From Rhodovibrionaceae bacterium (lineage in GTDB: Bacteria > Pseudomonadota > Alphaproteobacteria > Kiloniellales > DSM-21159), in the NCBI GenBank assembly GCA_028279885.1, contig JANQMX010000077.1, positions 124,001 through 188,000 of the forward strand: 64,000 nt of DNA, in the 5' to 3' direction. The notes beneath the pieces are model-generated. The model was not told where the DNA came from. It saw nothing but the letters and a program-made list of their open reading frames with translations, and did no database searches. A program made the translations under genes and the position numbers. Of this stretch, positions 63,554 through 64,000 are shown piece by piece. How positions within the stretch are numbered: position 1 is the first letter of the stretch; each line of letters starts with the position of its first letter.

Positions 63554-63970
63554 ATGGTTAGGACGACGGAGAAATCGCTCACCGCTTTTCGGACAATCAG
63601 TGAGGTCTCCACGGAGCTGGATATTCCCCAGCACGTTTTGCGTTTCTGGGAAGGTAAGTTCTCAAATCTCAAGCCTTTGAAGCGTGCCGGCGGTCGCCGG
63701 TACTATCGCCCCGAGGACCTGGAGCTGCTCAAGCGCATCCGCGGGCTGCTCTACGATGAAGGCTATACGATCAAGGGCGTCCAGAAACTGATCCGCGAAG
63801 GTGCCCTGCGTGAGCCGTCGCACGGTGAGGGCGCCGCCGCTGCGCTGATGCCTTCAAGCGAGGCACAAACCCAAAGCCTGGACGATGCGCAACAAGAAGA
63901 GCTCATGGCCCTGCGCCAGGAGCTCGTCGCCTTACGGGACCAGCTGAAAGACTGCCTGCGACGGCGCTAG
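63554..63970 (+). CDS. MerR family transcriptional regulator
   Basis: 138 residues. The MerR winged helix ([23 protein letters not shown], then [36 protein letters not shown]) occupies residues 14-85. The rest is a Gln/Ala-rich coiled tail without metal-binding cysteines. This small regulator follows ihfA in many alphaproteobacteria. The effector is unknown. The remaining 30 bases of the window hold nothing identifiable. Confidence 0.9.
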   Translation: MVRTTEKSLTAFRTISEVSTELDIPQHVLRFWEGKFSNLKPLKRAGGRRYYRPEDLELLKRIRGLLYDEGYTIKGVQKLIREGALREPSHGEGAAAALMPSSEAQTQSLDDAQQEELMALRQELVALRDQLKDCLRRR

Positions 63971-64000
63971 AGCCTGATCGGGTTAGGGTGGAAGGTGGGG

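Noticed and set aside
63971..64000. tRNA-Pro often found after the merR gene in this order
   Set aside because: Only 30 bases remain and they do not form a recognisable tRNA start.

Overview
The window is about 64 kb of GC-rich DNA that reads as an alphaproteobacterium of the Rhodospirillales type. The evidence is the gene orders nrdR-ribD-ribE-ribBA-ribH-nusB-thiL, (cytochrome bc1 chaperone)-yceD-rpmF-plsX-fabH-ihfA-merR and rpiB-glyA, a membrane H+-pyrophosphatase, and the overall protein character. No rRNA, tRNA, CRISPR array, insertion sequence or phage gene was found. The left edge cuts an acyltransferase gene.

Left third (1-32.8 kb): an exosortase A (XrtA)/PEP-CTERM exopolysaccharide locus without the exosortase itself, which probably lies outside the window. 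It has a PEP-CTERM surface protein, the giant TPR lipoprotein PrsT, the two-component pair PrsK/PrsR, the export trio (tyrosine autokinase, chain-length determinant, Wza-like export lipoprotein), and two copies of the exosortase-associated acyltransferase family, which is related to long-chain N-acyl amino acid synthases. Nucleotide-sugar genes (manC, wecB, wecC) follow. Between the first acyltransferase and the PEP-CTERM gene is a tight four-gene operon (acyl-CoA ligase, thioester reductase, VAO-type flavin oxidase, methyltransferase). Convergent with the second acyltransferase is an RND transporter/LolA-like/DUF1302 operon that looks like lipid export. The PEP-CTERM gene has a near-consensus sigma-54 promoter and, about 100 bp upstream of it, an 11-bp inverted repeat. 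That is the layout expected for control by the sigma-54 activator PrsR encoded in the same locus.

Middle (32.8-48.1 kb): catabolism and uptake of carnitine-type compounds. A six-gene minus-strand operon encodes a dehydrocarnitine cleavage enzyme, a carnitine dehydrogenase-thioesterase fusion, an SDR, a CaiA-like acyl-CoA dehydrogenase and two CaiD-like hydratases. A ThDP enzyme lies upstream. Nearby are an aquaporin, an orphan PAS histidine kinase, glutaryl-CoA dehydrogenase, a Usp protein, and a BCCT transporter translationally coupled to an unusual tandem solute-binding protein with a C-terminal membrane anchor.

Right third (48.3-64 kb): housekeeping genes for ribose-phosphate isomerisation, serine/glycine, riboflavin, thiamine, H+-pyrophosphatase, outer-membrane assembly, L32 and phospholipid/fatty-acid initiation. 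The RibBA protein has lost the zinc cysteines of its cyclohydrolase half, so GTP cyclohydrolase II must come from another gene. A perfect 12-bp inverted repeat sits just upstream of rpiB.

The best candidates for new biology are the lipid-modifying operon between the acyltransferase and the PEP-CTERM gene together with the RND lipid-export operon, and a 53-residue membrane protein with its own strong promoter inside the exopolysaccharide locus.
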